This document shows, in pieces, positions 15,398 through 21,527 of a stretch of DNA of 21,527 nucleotides. Positions within the stretch are counted from its first letter, which is position 1, and each line of letters begins with the position of its first letter. The notes beneath the pieces were generated by a model. That model was not told the origin of the DNA. It saw nothing but the letters and a program-made list of their open reading frames with translations, and did not search any database. The DNA is taken from NCBI GenBank assembly GCA_900320815.1, contig ONTY01000010.1, positions 1-21,527 on the forward strand, given 5' to 3'. The position numbers and the translations under genes were made by a program. This DNA comes from an uncultured Pseudomonadota bacterium (GTDB lineage: Bacteria > Pseudomonadota > Gammaproteobacteria > Burkholderiales > Burkholderiaceae_C).

Positions 15398-16549
15398 ATG
15401 ATTATTGCCAAAACCACCCAGAGCCAATTGCTGGCAGCACTGCAAGCGGTCGCCGGCATTATCGAGCGCCGCAGCCCCATGCCTGTACTCTCAAACGTGC
15501 TGCTGCGCCGCAGCGGCGGCGGTGCCACAGAACTCGTCACCAGCGATCTGGAAGTGCAATTGCACACCCGCGCCGAACTGGGGGGAGATGCACCAGAGTT
15601 CGCCACCACCGTCGCCATACGCAAAGTCATTGATATTTTGCGCACCCTGCCCGCAGACCAGCAGCTAAGCCTTGAAGAAAACGACGACAGCAGAATCATT
15701 CTCAAAGCGGGTAAAAGCCGCTTCACGCTGCAGACATTGCCTGCCGCAGACTTTCCCCTGGTGCAGGATGCCCCCGGATTCAGCGAACCATTCAGAGTGC
15801 CACAGAAAACGCTGCGCACCCTGCTGGCACAAGTCTCGTTTGCGATGGCCGTCAAAGACGTGCGCTATTACCTGAACGGTGTTTTGTTTGTTGCCGATGG
15901 CACAGAACTCAAACTGGTCTCCACCGACGGCCACCGCCTGGCATTTGGCAGCGCTACGCTGGATATTGAAGTGCCGCACCAGGAGGTGATTTTGCCGCGT
16001 AAAACCGTACTGGAACTCATTCGCCTGCTCCCAGACGCCGGCGCGCCTCTGCCCGAAGGCGCCGAAGTGCCCATGATTGAAATGAGCTTTGCCGCCAACC
16101 AGGCGCGTTTTGAGTTCGGTGCCATGAGCTTCATCACCAAACTCGTGGAAGGAAAATTCCCCGACTACACACGTGTTATTCCCCAAAACAACACCAACAC
16201 CGTCACGCTGGGACGCGCAACGCTGCTCGCCGGGCTGCAGCGTTCAGCCATTCTCACTGACGACAAGCAGCGCGGCGTGCGTCTGAACTTCTCCGAGGGC
16301 GCGCTGCGGATTTCCGCAGGCAGCGCCGAGCAGGAAGAAGCCGTCGACGAAATTGAAATTGACTACACCGCCGCGCCGCTGGAGTTGAGCTTCAACGTCA
16401 ACTTCCTCACCGAAATGCTCACCGGCATGAGCGGGCACGACATGGTCACATTTGCCATGAAAAATGCTGGCGACACCAACAACTCGGTGCTCATCACCGT
16501 GCCCGACGACGCCAATTTCAAATACGTCGTCATGCCGATGCGCCTGTAA
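15398..16549 (+). CDS. dnaN: DNA polymerase III beta sliding clamp
   Basis: This 383-residue ring-forming clamp tethers DNA polymerase III to DNA. The N-terminal repeat begins MIIAKTTQSQLLAALQAVAG with IIERRSPMPVLSNVLL. The second and third domains include VKDVRYYLNGVLFVADGTEL, LKLVSTDGHRLAF, FPDYTRVIPQNNTNTVTLGR and the C-terminal pocket end VLITVPDDANFKYVVMPMRL, where the -MPMRL end binds clamp partners. ATG 15398 has AAGAGGA upstream. It follows dnaA closely and ends before a strong terminator. In most relatives gyrB follows; here gshB does. Confidence 0.98.
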   Translation: MIIAKTTQSQLLAALQAVAGIIERRSPMPVLSNVLLRRSGGGATELVTSDLEVQLHTRAELGGDAPEFATTVAIRKVIDILRTLPADQQLSLEENDDSRIILKAGKSRFTLQTLPAADFPLVQDAPGFSEPFRVPQKTLRTLLAQVSFAMAVKDVRYYLNGVLFVADGTELKLVSTDGHRLAFGSATLDIEVPHQEVILPRKTVLELIRLLPDAGAPLPEGAEVPMIEMSFAANQARFEFGAMSFITKLVEGKFPDYTRVIPQNNTNTVTLGRATLLAGLQRSAILTDDKQRGVRLNFSEGALRISAGSAEQEEAVDEIEIDYTAAPLELSFNVNFLTEMLTGMSGHDMVTFAMKNAGDTNNSVLITVPDDANFKYVVMPMRL

Positions 16550-16586
16550 TCGAGGTGCGCTTTGCCCTGCCCTCAAACAAACACCG

Positions 16587-16616
16587 CCCCCGCCACTTGC
16601 GCGGGGGTTTTTCTTT
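16587..16616 (+). terminator. terminator after dnaN
   Basis: Stem CCCCCGC (16587-16593) / GCGGGGG (16601-16607), loop CACTTGC, followed by TTTTTCTTT. It ends the dnaA-dnaN transcript about 40 nt after the stop and separates it from gshB. Confidence 0.9.
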
Positions 16617-16642
16617 GCAATTTCTCCCGAAAGCTCCTCGCC

Positions 16643-17611
16643 ATGAAACTGCTGTTTGTCGCTGACCCGCTGGATACATTCAAAACCTACAAAGACACCA
16701 CCTTTGCCATGATGCGTGAAGCGGCGCAGCGCGGGCATGCGCCAAGCGCCTGCCAGCCACGCGATATTTCCTGGTGCAGCGGACAGCCGGTGGCAGCCCA
16801 GGTGTGCGATATTCAATTGACCGGGGCGACGGCAAAAGGCGCTCCCTGGTATACGGCAAGCGCAGCGCGACATGCGGCGTTGCGCGATTTTGACGCGGTG
16901 CTGATGCGCAAAGACCCGCCGTTTGATGCCGAATATCTGTATGCCACGCACCTGCTGGGGCAGGCAGAGCGCGAAGGCGCCCTTGTCATCAACCGCGCCA
17001 GCGCCCTGCGCGAGCACCCGGAAAAGCTCGCTGTGATGGAGTTTCAGCAATATATCGCGCCCACGCTTGTGGCGCGTTCGGCGGCGGCGATTCGCGCGTT
17101 TCATGCCGAGCATGGCGACATTATCATCAAACCGCTCGACGGCATGGGCGGCATGGGCATTTTCCGCGTCAAAAGCGACGGTTTGAATCTGGGCAGCATT
17201 ATTGAACAGCTTGGCAATAATGGCGCCACCACGCTGATGGCACAGAAGTTTTTGCCGGAAATTGCCGCAGGCGACAAGCGCGTGCTCATTATTGATGGCG
17301 AACCTGTGCCCTATGCGCTGGCGCGCATTCCGCAAGCGGGCGAGGTGCGCGGCAACCTTGCCGCCGGCGGGCGCGGTGTGGCGCAGCCGCTCTCGGACAA
17401 AGACCGGGAAACGGCGCGCGCCATCGGCGCCGTGCTTGCGCCACGCGGACTGCTGCTCATCGGGCTGGACATCATTGGCAGCAGCGTGACAGAAATCAAC
17501 GTCACCAGCCCCACGTGCTTTCAGGAAATTGAGCAGCAGACGGACTGCTGCGTCTCGGCGCTCTTCATTGACGCGCTCGAGCGCCGGGGGCAGCAACAAC
17601 GCCGCAGCTAA
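16643..17611 (+). CDS. gshB: glutathione synthetase
   Basis: This 322-residue ATP-grasp ligase joins glycine to gamma-glutamylcysteine, the second step of glutathione synthesis, in the cytosol. The N-terminal domain starts MKLLFVADPLDTFKTYKDTT and contains FDAVLMRKDPPFDAEYLYAT, a hallmark. The ATP-grasp part has IIIKPLDGMGGMGIFRVKSD and the metal-binding end NVTSPTCFQEIEQQTDCCVS. Length is standard. ATG 16643 follows a terminator; GAAAGCTCC offers only a weak ribosome binding site. gshA is not adjacent. The gene lies where gyrB is usually found next to dnaN, so a rearrangement is likely. The 3' end is followed by a dispersed repeat. Confidence 0.96.
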   Translation: MKLLFVADPLDTFKTYKDTTFAMMREAAQRGHAPSACQPRDISWCSGQPVAAQVCDIQLTGATAKGAPWYTASAARHAALRDFDAVLMRKDPPFDAEYLYATHLLGQAEREGALVINRASALREHPEKLAVMEFQQYIAPTLVARSAAAIRAFHAEHGDIIIKPLDGMGGMGIFRVKSDGLNLGSIIEQLGNNGATTLMAQKFLPEIAAGDKRVLIIDGEPVPYALARIPQAGEVRGNLAAGGRGVAQPLSDKDRETARAIGAVLAPRGLLLIGLDIIGSSVTEINVTSPTCFQEIEQQTDCCVSALFIDALERRGQQQRRS

Positions 17612-17682
17612 GGCCAGGCGCGCCAGCGGGCGGCGCAGCCGCGTGAGGTGCGCATCGCGGCTGATGCGCGTGGCGGTGCGCC

Positions 17683-17753
17683 GATACTCCTGCATAACAA
17701 GCCTTATTGCCGGTATGTTATGCCGGCATCAACTTATCAACTGGCAGAGTATA
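17683..17753. repeat. dispersed GTAT/TTGCCGGCA repeat, copy 6 (two-sided)
   Basis: The central dyad TTGCCGGTA / TGCCGGCAT (17707-17729) is flanked by GATACTCCT (17683-17691) on the left and CAGAGTATA (17745-17753) on the right. Each lies exactly 18 nt from the nearer CCGG core, so this copy reads as an element in either direction. It lies between gshB and the DUF1840 gene. Confidence 0.75.
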
Positions 17754-17845
17754 TAAATCGGCTGCGGGCCTTTGAGGTGTGGCATATGCACGCCGCAGCA
17801 CGGCACAATCGGGCGCGTGTTACGCCAACCCACGGAGACATCACC

Positions 17846-18142
17846 ATGCTTTACAGGTTCAAGTCGCAGGTCGCCGCCGAGGTCGTCATGGCCCAGGTTT
17901 CTGCCGAGGAGCTGCTGAAAATCATCGGCAAGCCCGCTGGCGCGCAAGGCATCGTCACCGCAGCGCAGGCGCCCGCTGCCATTGCCGCCATCCGCGCTGC
18001 CATTGAGCAGCGTGAGGCGGCGGAAAAAGAAGGCGGCGGGCAGTTCAACGCCGGTATTTCGCTGCGCCAGCGCGCGGCTCCCTTCATCGCGCTGCTGGAA
18101 AAAACCAGCGCCGCCGGCAAGGATGTGGTCTGGGGGGTGTAA
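17846..18142 (+). CDS. DUF1840 domain protein
   Basis: This 98-residue cytoplasmic protein matches the DUF1840 pattern: a beta start MLYRFKSQVAAEVVMAQVSA, then EELLKIIGKPAGAQGIVTAA, a helix of acidic/Ala residues (IAAIRAAIEQREAAEKE) and the ending SLRQRAAPFIALLEKTSAAG. The family is common in betaproteobacteria and has no known function. ATG 17846 is preceded by CACGGAGA, a ribosome binding site at good distance; the upstream in-frame extension runs through a repeat and is not coding. A CACAAT at about 17804 may be a -10. It is a single-gene unit with its own terminator. Confidence 0.9.
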   Translation: MLYRFKSQVAAEVVMAQVSAEELLKIIGKPAGAQGIVTAAQAPAAIAAIRAAIEQREAAEKEGGGQFNAGISLRQRAAPFIALLEKTSAAGKDVVWGV

Positions 18143-18170
18143 GCCGCCCTGCCCTGCCCCATACAGCGCA

Positions 18171-18199
18171 AGCGCCCCGGGAAGTGGGGCGCTTTTTTT
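18171..18199 (+). terminator. terminator after the DUF1840 gene
   Basis: Perfect stem AGCGCCCC (18171-18178) / GGGGCGCT (18186-18193), loop GGGAAGT, then seven T. It also lies just beyond the converging symporter stop at 18226. Confidence 0.9.
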
Positions 18200-18225
18200 A
18201 TGCGTGCGCACGGCGAAAAGGGTGC

Positions 18226-19656
18226 TCAGCTGCCCGTCTCGCACTGGTTGGGCAGGCGCTGCGGAGCCAGCGAGCCGATGCACATCCCCGCCAGCGATGC
18301 CAGCACGCCCGCGAGCTGCGGCGGAAACGCCTCGCGCAGCGCCGGCACCGCGAGAAACAGCACCCACACCGCCAGCCCACCCGCGATGGCCGCCAGCGCG
18401 CCCTGCGTGGTGGCACGCCGCCACCAGACGCCGCACGCCAGCGGCACAAAGGCGCCCACGAGCGGCATTTGATAGGCGTTGGAGACGAGGTCGTAAATCG
18501 AGGAGCCTTCCATCGCAATGGCGTAGGCGAGCACGCACAGCGTGAACACCAGCGTGCTGATGCGCAGCGCGCGCAGTGTTTGCGCGTCGCTCATATTGGG
18601 GCGCAGGTTGCGCCAAATGTTCTCGACGACAGTGGTGGCGGGCGCGAGCATGGTGGCCGACGCCGTGCTCATGATGGCCGAGAGCAGCGCGCCGAAAAAT
18701 GCCACCTGCAGCGCCGCCGGCATGTGCCCCATCACAAGCGCGGGCAGCACGCGCTGCGGGTCGCTGGCTTGCAGTTCTGCGGCGTTTGGCAGCACGCGCA
18801 GCGCCGCCATTGCCGTGAAGATGGGCACCGCAGCAAACGCCAGATACAGCAGCCCGCCGATGATGGGGCCGCGCTGCGCCGTGCGCTCATCGCGCGAGGC
18901 AAGCACGCGCTGGAACACGTCCTGCTGCGGAATGGAGCCAAACATCGTGGTGATGGCAGCGGCGATGAAAAACGCCCACTCGCGCCCCCCGCCCGTGGGC
19001 CAGAACTGCAGCTTGCCTTGGCTGGCGGCAAGCTGCGTCACAGCGTCCACGCCGCCTGCCATCTCTGCGGTGCGCCAGGCAATCGCCGCCAGCCCGATGA
19101 CGATGACAATCATCTGCACAAAGTCCGTGATGGCCACCGACCACATGCCGCCGTAGATGGTGTAGATGAGCACCGCCGCTGTGCCCAGCATCATGCCCCA
19201 GACCACGGGCACGGCGCCGTCGCTGAGCACGTTGAGCACCAGCCCGAGTGCCGTGATTTGCGCGCCCACCCAGCCCAGATAGCTGAACACGATGATCAGC
19301 GAGCACAGCAACTCGGCGCTGCGCCCGTAGCGCAGGCGGTAGTAATCGCCCAGGGTGATGATGTTTTTGCGATAGAGCGCGCGGGCGAAAAACACCCCCA
19401 CCAGCACCAGGCACAGACTGGTGCCGATTGGCTCCTCCACCACGCCGCCCAGCCCTTCTTGCATGAACTGCGCGGGCGCGCCCATGACCGTCTCCGAACC
19501 GAACCACGTGGCAAACGTGGTGGCGATGATGACCGCCAGCGGCAGCCGGCGCCCTGCCACCGCAAAGTCGGCGCTGGTGCGCACGCGCCGCGCGGCGTAC
19601 AGCCCCACGAGCACCGAGGCGAGCATGTAGAACGCAATCAAGGCCAGCAGCGGCAT
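18226..19656 (-). CDS. sodium:solute symporter (SSS family)
   Basis: This 476-residue inner-membrane protein has about 13 hydrophobic segments and the LeuT-type order of the sodium:solute symporter family. Recognisable parts are RRLPLAVIIATTFATWFGSE (early helices, unwound region), GDYYRLRYGRSAELLCSLII, YTIYGGMWSVAITDFVQMIV (the most conserved segment), GSIPQQDVFQRVLASRDERT, and FFGALLSAIMSTASATMLAP, whose Ser/Thr are typical Na2-site ligands. The substrate cannot be read; the style is like proline, pantothenate or monocarboxylate transporters. ATG 19656 has AGGAG upstream. A hairpin with T tract stands only 24 nt before the ribosome binding site region, possibly an attenuator. It is convergent with DUF1840. 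Confidence 0.9.
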   Translation of the reverse strand: MPLLALIAFYMLASVLVGLYAARRVRTSADFAVAGRRLPLAVIIATTFATWFGSETVMGAPAQFMQEGLGGVVEEPIGTSLCLVLVGVFFARALYRKNIITLGDYYRLRYGRSAELLCSLIIVFSYLGWVGAQITALGLVLNVLSDGAVPVVWGMMLGTAAVLIYTIYGGMWSVAITDFVQMIVIVIGLAAIAWRTAEMAGGVDAVTQLAASQGKLQFWPTGGGREWAFFIAAAITTMFGSIPQQDVFQRVLASRDERTAQRGPIIGGLLYLAFAAVPIFTAMAALRVLPNAAELQASDPQRVLPALVMGHMPAALQVAFFGALLSAIMSTASATMLAPATTVVENIWRNLRPNMSDAQTLRALRISTLVFTLCVLAYAIAMEGSSIYDLVSNAYQMPLVGAFVPLACGVWWRRATTQGALAAIAGGLAVWVLFLAVPALREAFPPQLAGVLASLAGMCIGSLAPQRLPNQCETGS

Positions 19657-19679
19657 GGCAGTCGTCTCCTGTCTGTCAG

Positions 19680-19744
19680 AAAAAACAAGAAAGCCCCAGA
19701 GGGCAAAAGCTGTGGGGCTGCGGCAGGCAAGGGCGGCGATTGTA
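19680..19744 (-). promoter_or_regulatory. terminator or attenuator before the symporter gene
   Basis: On the minus strand AGCCCCA (19719-19713) pairs with TGGGGCT (19698-19692) across a 14-nt loop, then TTCTTGTTTTTT. It could end the gspK transcript. But a TACAAT -10 candidate at 19744-19739 lies upstream of the hairpin, and no room for a promoter remains between hairpin and ATG. The symporter would therefore have to be read through it. Confidence 0.6.
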
Positions 19745-19753
19745 TGGGGCGCG

Positions 19754-19810
19754 TCAGAGTGCCAGAGCCACCCAGGTCGCCCTCTGCAGCGCCAGCGCCG
19801 CATCGCTCAT
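19754..19810 (-). CDS. 18-codon ORF overlapping the place of gspL
   Basis: ATG at 19810, two nt past the gspK stop, opens MSDAALALQRATWVALAL and stops. In intact operons gspL or gspM starts here. It may be the truncated remnant of such a gene, or chance; there is no independent support. Confidence 0.25.
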   Translation of the reverse strand: MSDAALALQRATWVALAL

Positions 19811-19811
19811 T

Positions 19812-20816
19812 TCACACTTCCCCGTCGTGCAGCGTAATGGCGGTGCGCTGGCGCCAAAGCGTTGAAACGCGGCGCGGTGAGCGGCTGCGCTGCACAGTGG
19901 CGGCTTCTTGCAGCGCAATATCGTCCAGCCGCAGCCGCCCGCTGATTTCAAAAAAGTCGCTGGTCACACCCGTCCAGCTCATGTCCAGCGTGCTGCCCGC
20001 TTGCGCGGCGGCGCGTGCGTCGGTCACGCTGCGATACGTGCCCGCCGCCCGTTGGCTGGCGATGCGCTGCGCGCCGGCGGCGTCCAGTCCCGGGATGCTG
20101 GCGTAGAGCACCTGGGCGCTGGCGGTGTTCAGGTTCACGCGGGTGGCGGCGCCTCTGGCCAGCGGCAGCAGCGTGGCGTAGTCGCGCAGGCGCGAGAGCG
20201 TGGCTTCGGAGACGCCCAGCCAGGCGAGGTGCTCAAAGCGGCTGGGCATGAGCGGGGCGTTGCCTTCGGCGCCGTCCTGATGCGCGGCAGCAGCCCGCTC
20301 CAATTGCTGCGCCAGATGCGCGAGTTCAGACGCAGGCAGCTGCAGCAGCTCAAACAAGCGCGCAAAGCGCAGCCGCGCGCCTGCGCGTGCCTCCTCGCCG
20401 CTGGCCAGCAGATTCATCACGTTCATGCGCGCCTGCAAGTCCTGCACCTGGCCAGAGAGAAAGGCGTTGTGCGCAAAGCTGTCCTCGGCAGCGCCGCCGG
20501 CGGCGAGAAAAGCCGAGAGGCGCGCTTCGGCCAGCGGCACGGCCCAGGGCTCGCCCAGGTGGTCGGCGGCGGGCTGCCCGAGGCGGCTGGCGCGCTCGTC
20601 TTCCACCAGATCGCCCGTGAGCACCAGCCGCCCCCAGTCCAGCGCGCCGGTGAGCAGCCAGGAAGACTGCGCGCGTGCGCGCTCGGCCGCTTCCACCTCC
20701 ACATCGCGCCACTGCTGCCACAGCGCCGCCGCCGCCAGCGTGGCCACCAGGGCGACGGTGAGCATGGCCGAGAGCAGCGCGGCGCCACGGTGCCATGAAG
20801 AACGAGAAATTTTCAT
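19812..20816 (-). CDS. gspK: type II secretion minor pseudopilin GspK
   Basis: GspK caps the tip of the type II secretion pseudopilus with GspI and GspJ. The 334-residue protein starts MKISRSSWHRGAALLSAMLT, a prepilin-type leader cut after Gly11 with a hydrophobic helix. As usual in GspK, the Glu at position 5 of the mature protein is missing. The body includes the helix-hairpin region with RVNLNTASAQVLYASIPGLD and AAGAQRIASQRAAGTYRSVT, and the C-terminal strand SDFFEISGRLRLDD, all typical of the T2SK domain. Length is normal. ATG 20816 is the only start that gives the leader. Upstream should be gspJ with little gap; instead 123 nt containing a dispersed repeat separate it from a gspJ tail. 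gspL and gspM are absent downstream, so the operon is a remnant. Confidence 0.93.
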   Translation of the reverse strand: MKISRSSWHRGAALLSAMLTVALVATLAAAALWQQWRDVEVEAAERARAQSSWLLTGALDWGRLVLTGDLVEDERASRLGQPAADHLGEPWAVPLAEARLSAFLAAGGAAEDSFAHNAFLSGQVQDLQARMNVMNLLASGEEARAGARLRFARLFELLQLPASELAHLAQQLERAAAAHQDGAEGNAPLMPSRFEHLAWLGVSEATLSRLRDYATLLPLARGAATRVNLNTASAQVLYASIPGLDAAGAQRIASQRAAGTYRSVTDARAAAQAGSTLDMSWTGVTSDFFEISGRLRLDDIALQEAATVQRSRSPRRVSTLWRQRTAITLHDGEV

Positions 20817-20824
20817 AGATTATG

Positions 20825-20886
20825 GAGAGTATGCTTTGTCTGCCAGCTTGTTGTGAGGGCAGTGTGGATGTTTCTGCTTTGGTATA
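20825..20886 (+). repeat. dispersed GTAT/TTGCCGGCA repeat, copy 7
   Basis: GAGAGTAT (20825-20832), 8 nt, then diverged dyad CTGCCAGCT / TGAGGGCAG with a 5-nt gap, then after 18 nt TTTGGTATA (20878-20886). It lies 8 nt upstream of the gspK ATG, in the gap between gspJ and gspK. Like copy 4 it has AGGG in place of the second CCGG. Confidence 0.6.
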
Positions 20887-20939
20887 TATGTTGAAGCGCA
20901 CCGGGCGGGGGCGGTTTAAAACGCCGCATCCATCTTTGC

Positions 20940-21350
20940 TCACGTGCCGCTAAAGCTGGGGCGCACCCAGTCCACCGTGACCTCGCCGCTGACCGCCTGC
21001 CCGGGCGCCAGCAGCAGGCGCAGCCGCACGCCATCAGGCAAGCTGGTGTGCTCTTCGGCGTTTTCGGCGTCCTCGGCAGATGAGAGCGCATTGCTCCACG
21101 CATTGCGGCGGAAGTAGTGCAGCTGCCAGTCCTCGGCGCGGGCGATGGCATCGAAATCGATCTCGGAGATGAGCTTGCCCTCGGCGACCTCGCGCAGGGC
21201 AGTATCGACCTTGTCTTCGTCCGAGCTCAAGGGACGCACCAGCGGCTTGTCGCCGTTGATGAGCTGCTTGACCCGCTTGGAAATCAGGTTCACGAGAACG
21301 GGAACGGACGGTACGCGTTCGTGTGCTTTCTTGAGGAGTTCGGTATCCAT
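20940..21350 (-). CDS. in-frame fusion: RNA polymerase omega-like start, GspJ end
   Basis: The 136-residue frame has two unlike halves. Residues 1 to about 72 (MDTELLKKAHERVPSVPVLV, SKRVKQLINGDKPLVRP, VDTALREVAEGKL) match the RNA polymerase omega subunit, in the style of the PVC group (Verrucomicrobiota and relatives), not of proteobacteria. Residues from about 74 (DWQLHYFRRNAWSNALSS, TSLPDGVRLRLLLAPGQAVS, GEVTVDWVRPSFSGT) match the C-terminus of betaproteobacterial GspJ, which fits the following gspK. The junction is near 21130-21140. Either the assembly joined two genomes, or a rearrangement fused the genes in frame. The start ATG 21350 belongs to the omega half; a consensus promoter lies upstream. 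The GspJ leader and body are missing, so this product cannot serve as a pseudopilin. Omega function could persist. Confidence 0.7.
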   Translation of the reverse strand: MDTELLKKAHERVPSVPVLVNLISKRVKQLINGDKPLVRPLSSDEDKVDTALREVAEGKLISEIDFDAIARAEDWQLHYFRRNAWSNALSSAEDAENAEEHTSLPDGVRLRLLLAPGQAVSGEVTVDWVRPSFSGT

Positions 21351-21382
21351 GGTTTTACTCTGTTTCTCCGTAAAGGTTGAAT

Positions 21383-21411
21383 ATTATACACTATTTTTCC
21401 GTTTGGCGCAA
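21383..21411 (-). promoter_or_regulatory. sigma-70 promoter of the omega-like gene
   Basis: On the minus strand TTGCGC (21411-21406), a 17-nt spacer and a perfect TATAAT (21388-21383) precede the ATG at 21350 by 32 nt. It is the clearest promoter in the window and lies in visibly AT-richer DNA. Confidence 0.75.
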
Positions 21412-21424
21412 GGACGAAAAGACT

Positions 21425-21527
21425 TCACAGGTCAATCGGCGTCAAAACGACGTTGCCCGGGGCGCACGGCAGGGCAAACCGCACGCTGCGGCCGCATTTC
21501 TTCTTGTCGTGCAGCATCACCTCGCGC
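21425..21527 (-). CDS. aroB: 3-dehydroquinate synthase, C-terminal end
   Basis: The frame enters from the right edge and reads REVMLHDKKKCGRSVRFALP, then CAPGNVVLTPIDL before TGA. This is the C-terminal end of AroB, where the family has M-x-x-D-K-K followed by a strand ending LP.A.G. AroB makes 3-dehydroquinate in the shikimate pathway. Only 33 residues are visible, so confidence is moderate. It lies 75 nt upstream of the omega-like gene on the same strand and probably comes from the same (possibly foreign) source. Confidence 0.6.
   Translation of the reverse strand, partial: REVMLHDKKKCGRSVRFALPCAPGNVVLTPIDL

Noticed and set aside
13175..15445. 756-codon minus-strand open frame opposite dnaA
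   Set aside because: It is antisense to dnaA, rpmH and rnpA, which carry clear family signatures. GC-rich codon use leaves long open shadow frames.
16244..17695. 483-codon minus-strand frame opposite gshB and dnaN
   Set aside because: Both plus-strand genes are certain; this frame has no recognisable motif.
18184..20106. 640-codon plus-strand frame opposite the symporter and gspK
   Set aside because: It is His/Arg/Gln-rich with no domain and lies opposite two recognised genes.
1..21527. tRNA, rRNA or insertion-sequence transposase genes
   Set aside because: No cloverleaf with a GGTTCRA-type arm, no rRNA motif and no transposase motif was seen on either strand by reading.

Overview
The window looks like a chromosomal segment of a GC-rich betaproteobacterium, order Burkholderiales, probably near Comamonadaceae. 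The main support is the conserved dnaA neighbourhood (rpmH, rnpA, yidD and yidC on the minus strand; dnaA and dnaN diverging on the plus strand), a betaproteobacterial-style GshB, a DUF1840 protein and GspJ/GspK pieces. The placement is made from protein style and synteny, not from a database search.

Layout, left to right. 1-1000 is an accessory edge: the C-terminal end of a DUF1524 (GmrSD-type) restriction nuclease, a perfect 12-bp-arm palindrome, and a frameshifted scrap of a type III restriction Res subunit. 998-2985 (minus) encodes a small lipoprotein and a TrkH potassium transporter. 2986-3366 is non-coding and carries two dispersed repeats. 3367-8224 holds a membrane-anchored glycosidase-like protein, a UspA stress protein (minus), a degenerate NodB-fold protein and an old yellow enzyme. 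8357-13782 (minus) appears to be one long transcription unit: rpmH, rnpA, yidD, a disrupted yidC, a secreted Sel1-repeat protein and a lipoprotein. 13958-18142 (plus) holds dnaA, dnaN, gshB and DUF1840; gyrB is not next to dnaN. 18226-20940 (minus) holds a sodium:solute symporter, gspK and the 3' end of gspJ. The last 590 bases hold an RNA polymerase omega-like start joined in frame to the gspJ end, and the tail of aroB.

Four things stand out. (1) A dispersed, previously unnamed (as far as I know) repeat of about 62 bp occurs at least seven times, in both orientations, only between genes. It has fixed internal geometry: outer GTAT boxes around a central TTGCCGGCA/TGCCGGCAA dyad. (2) The right end joins an omega subunit of PVC-group style to the C-terminus of GspJ, which is either a chimeric assembly or a remarkable fusion. 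(3) yidC, normally essential, has lost about 27 codons and its reading frame. (4) Three hairpin-plus-T-tract structures sit in short 5' leaders (rpmH, the symporter, the NodB-like gene) and look like attenuators.

How the genes work together: the replication and ribosome/membrane-insertion genes form the usual divergent dnaA/rpmH core. The T2SS genes are only a remnant (gspJ end and gspK, no gspL or gspM). The remaining genes are single-gene units separated by terminators. Items 2 and 3 should be checked against reads before any biological reading is made.
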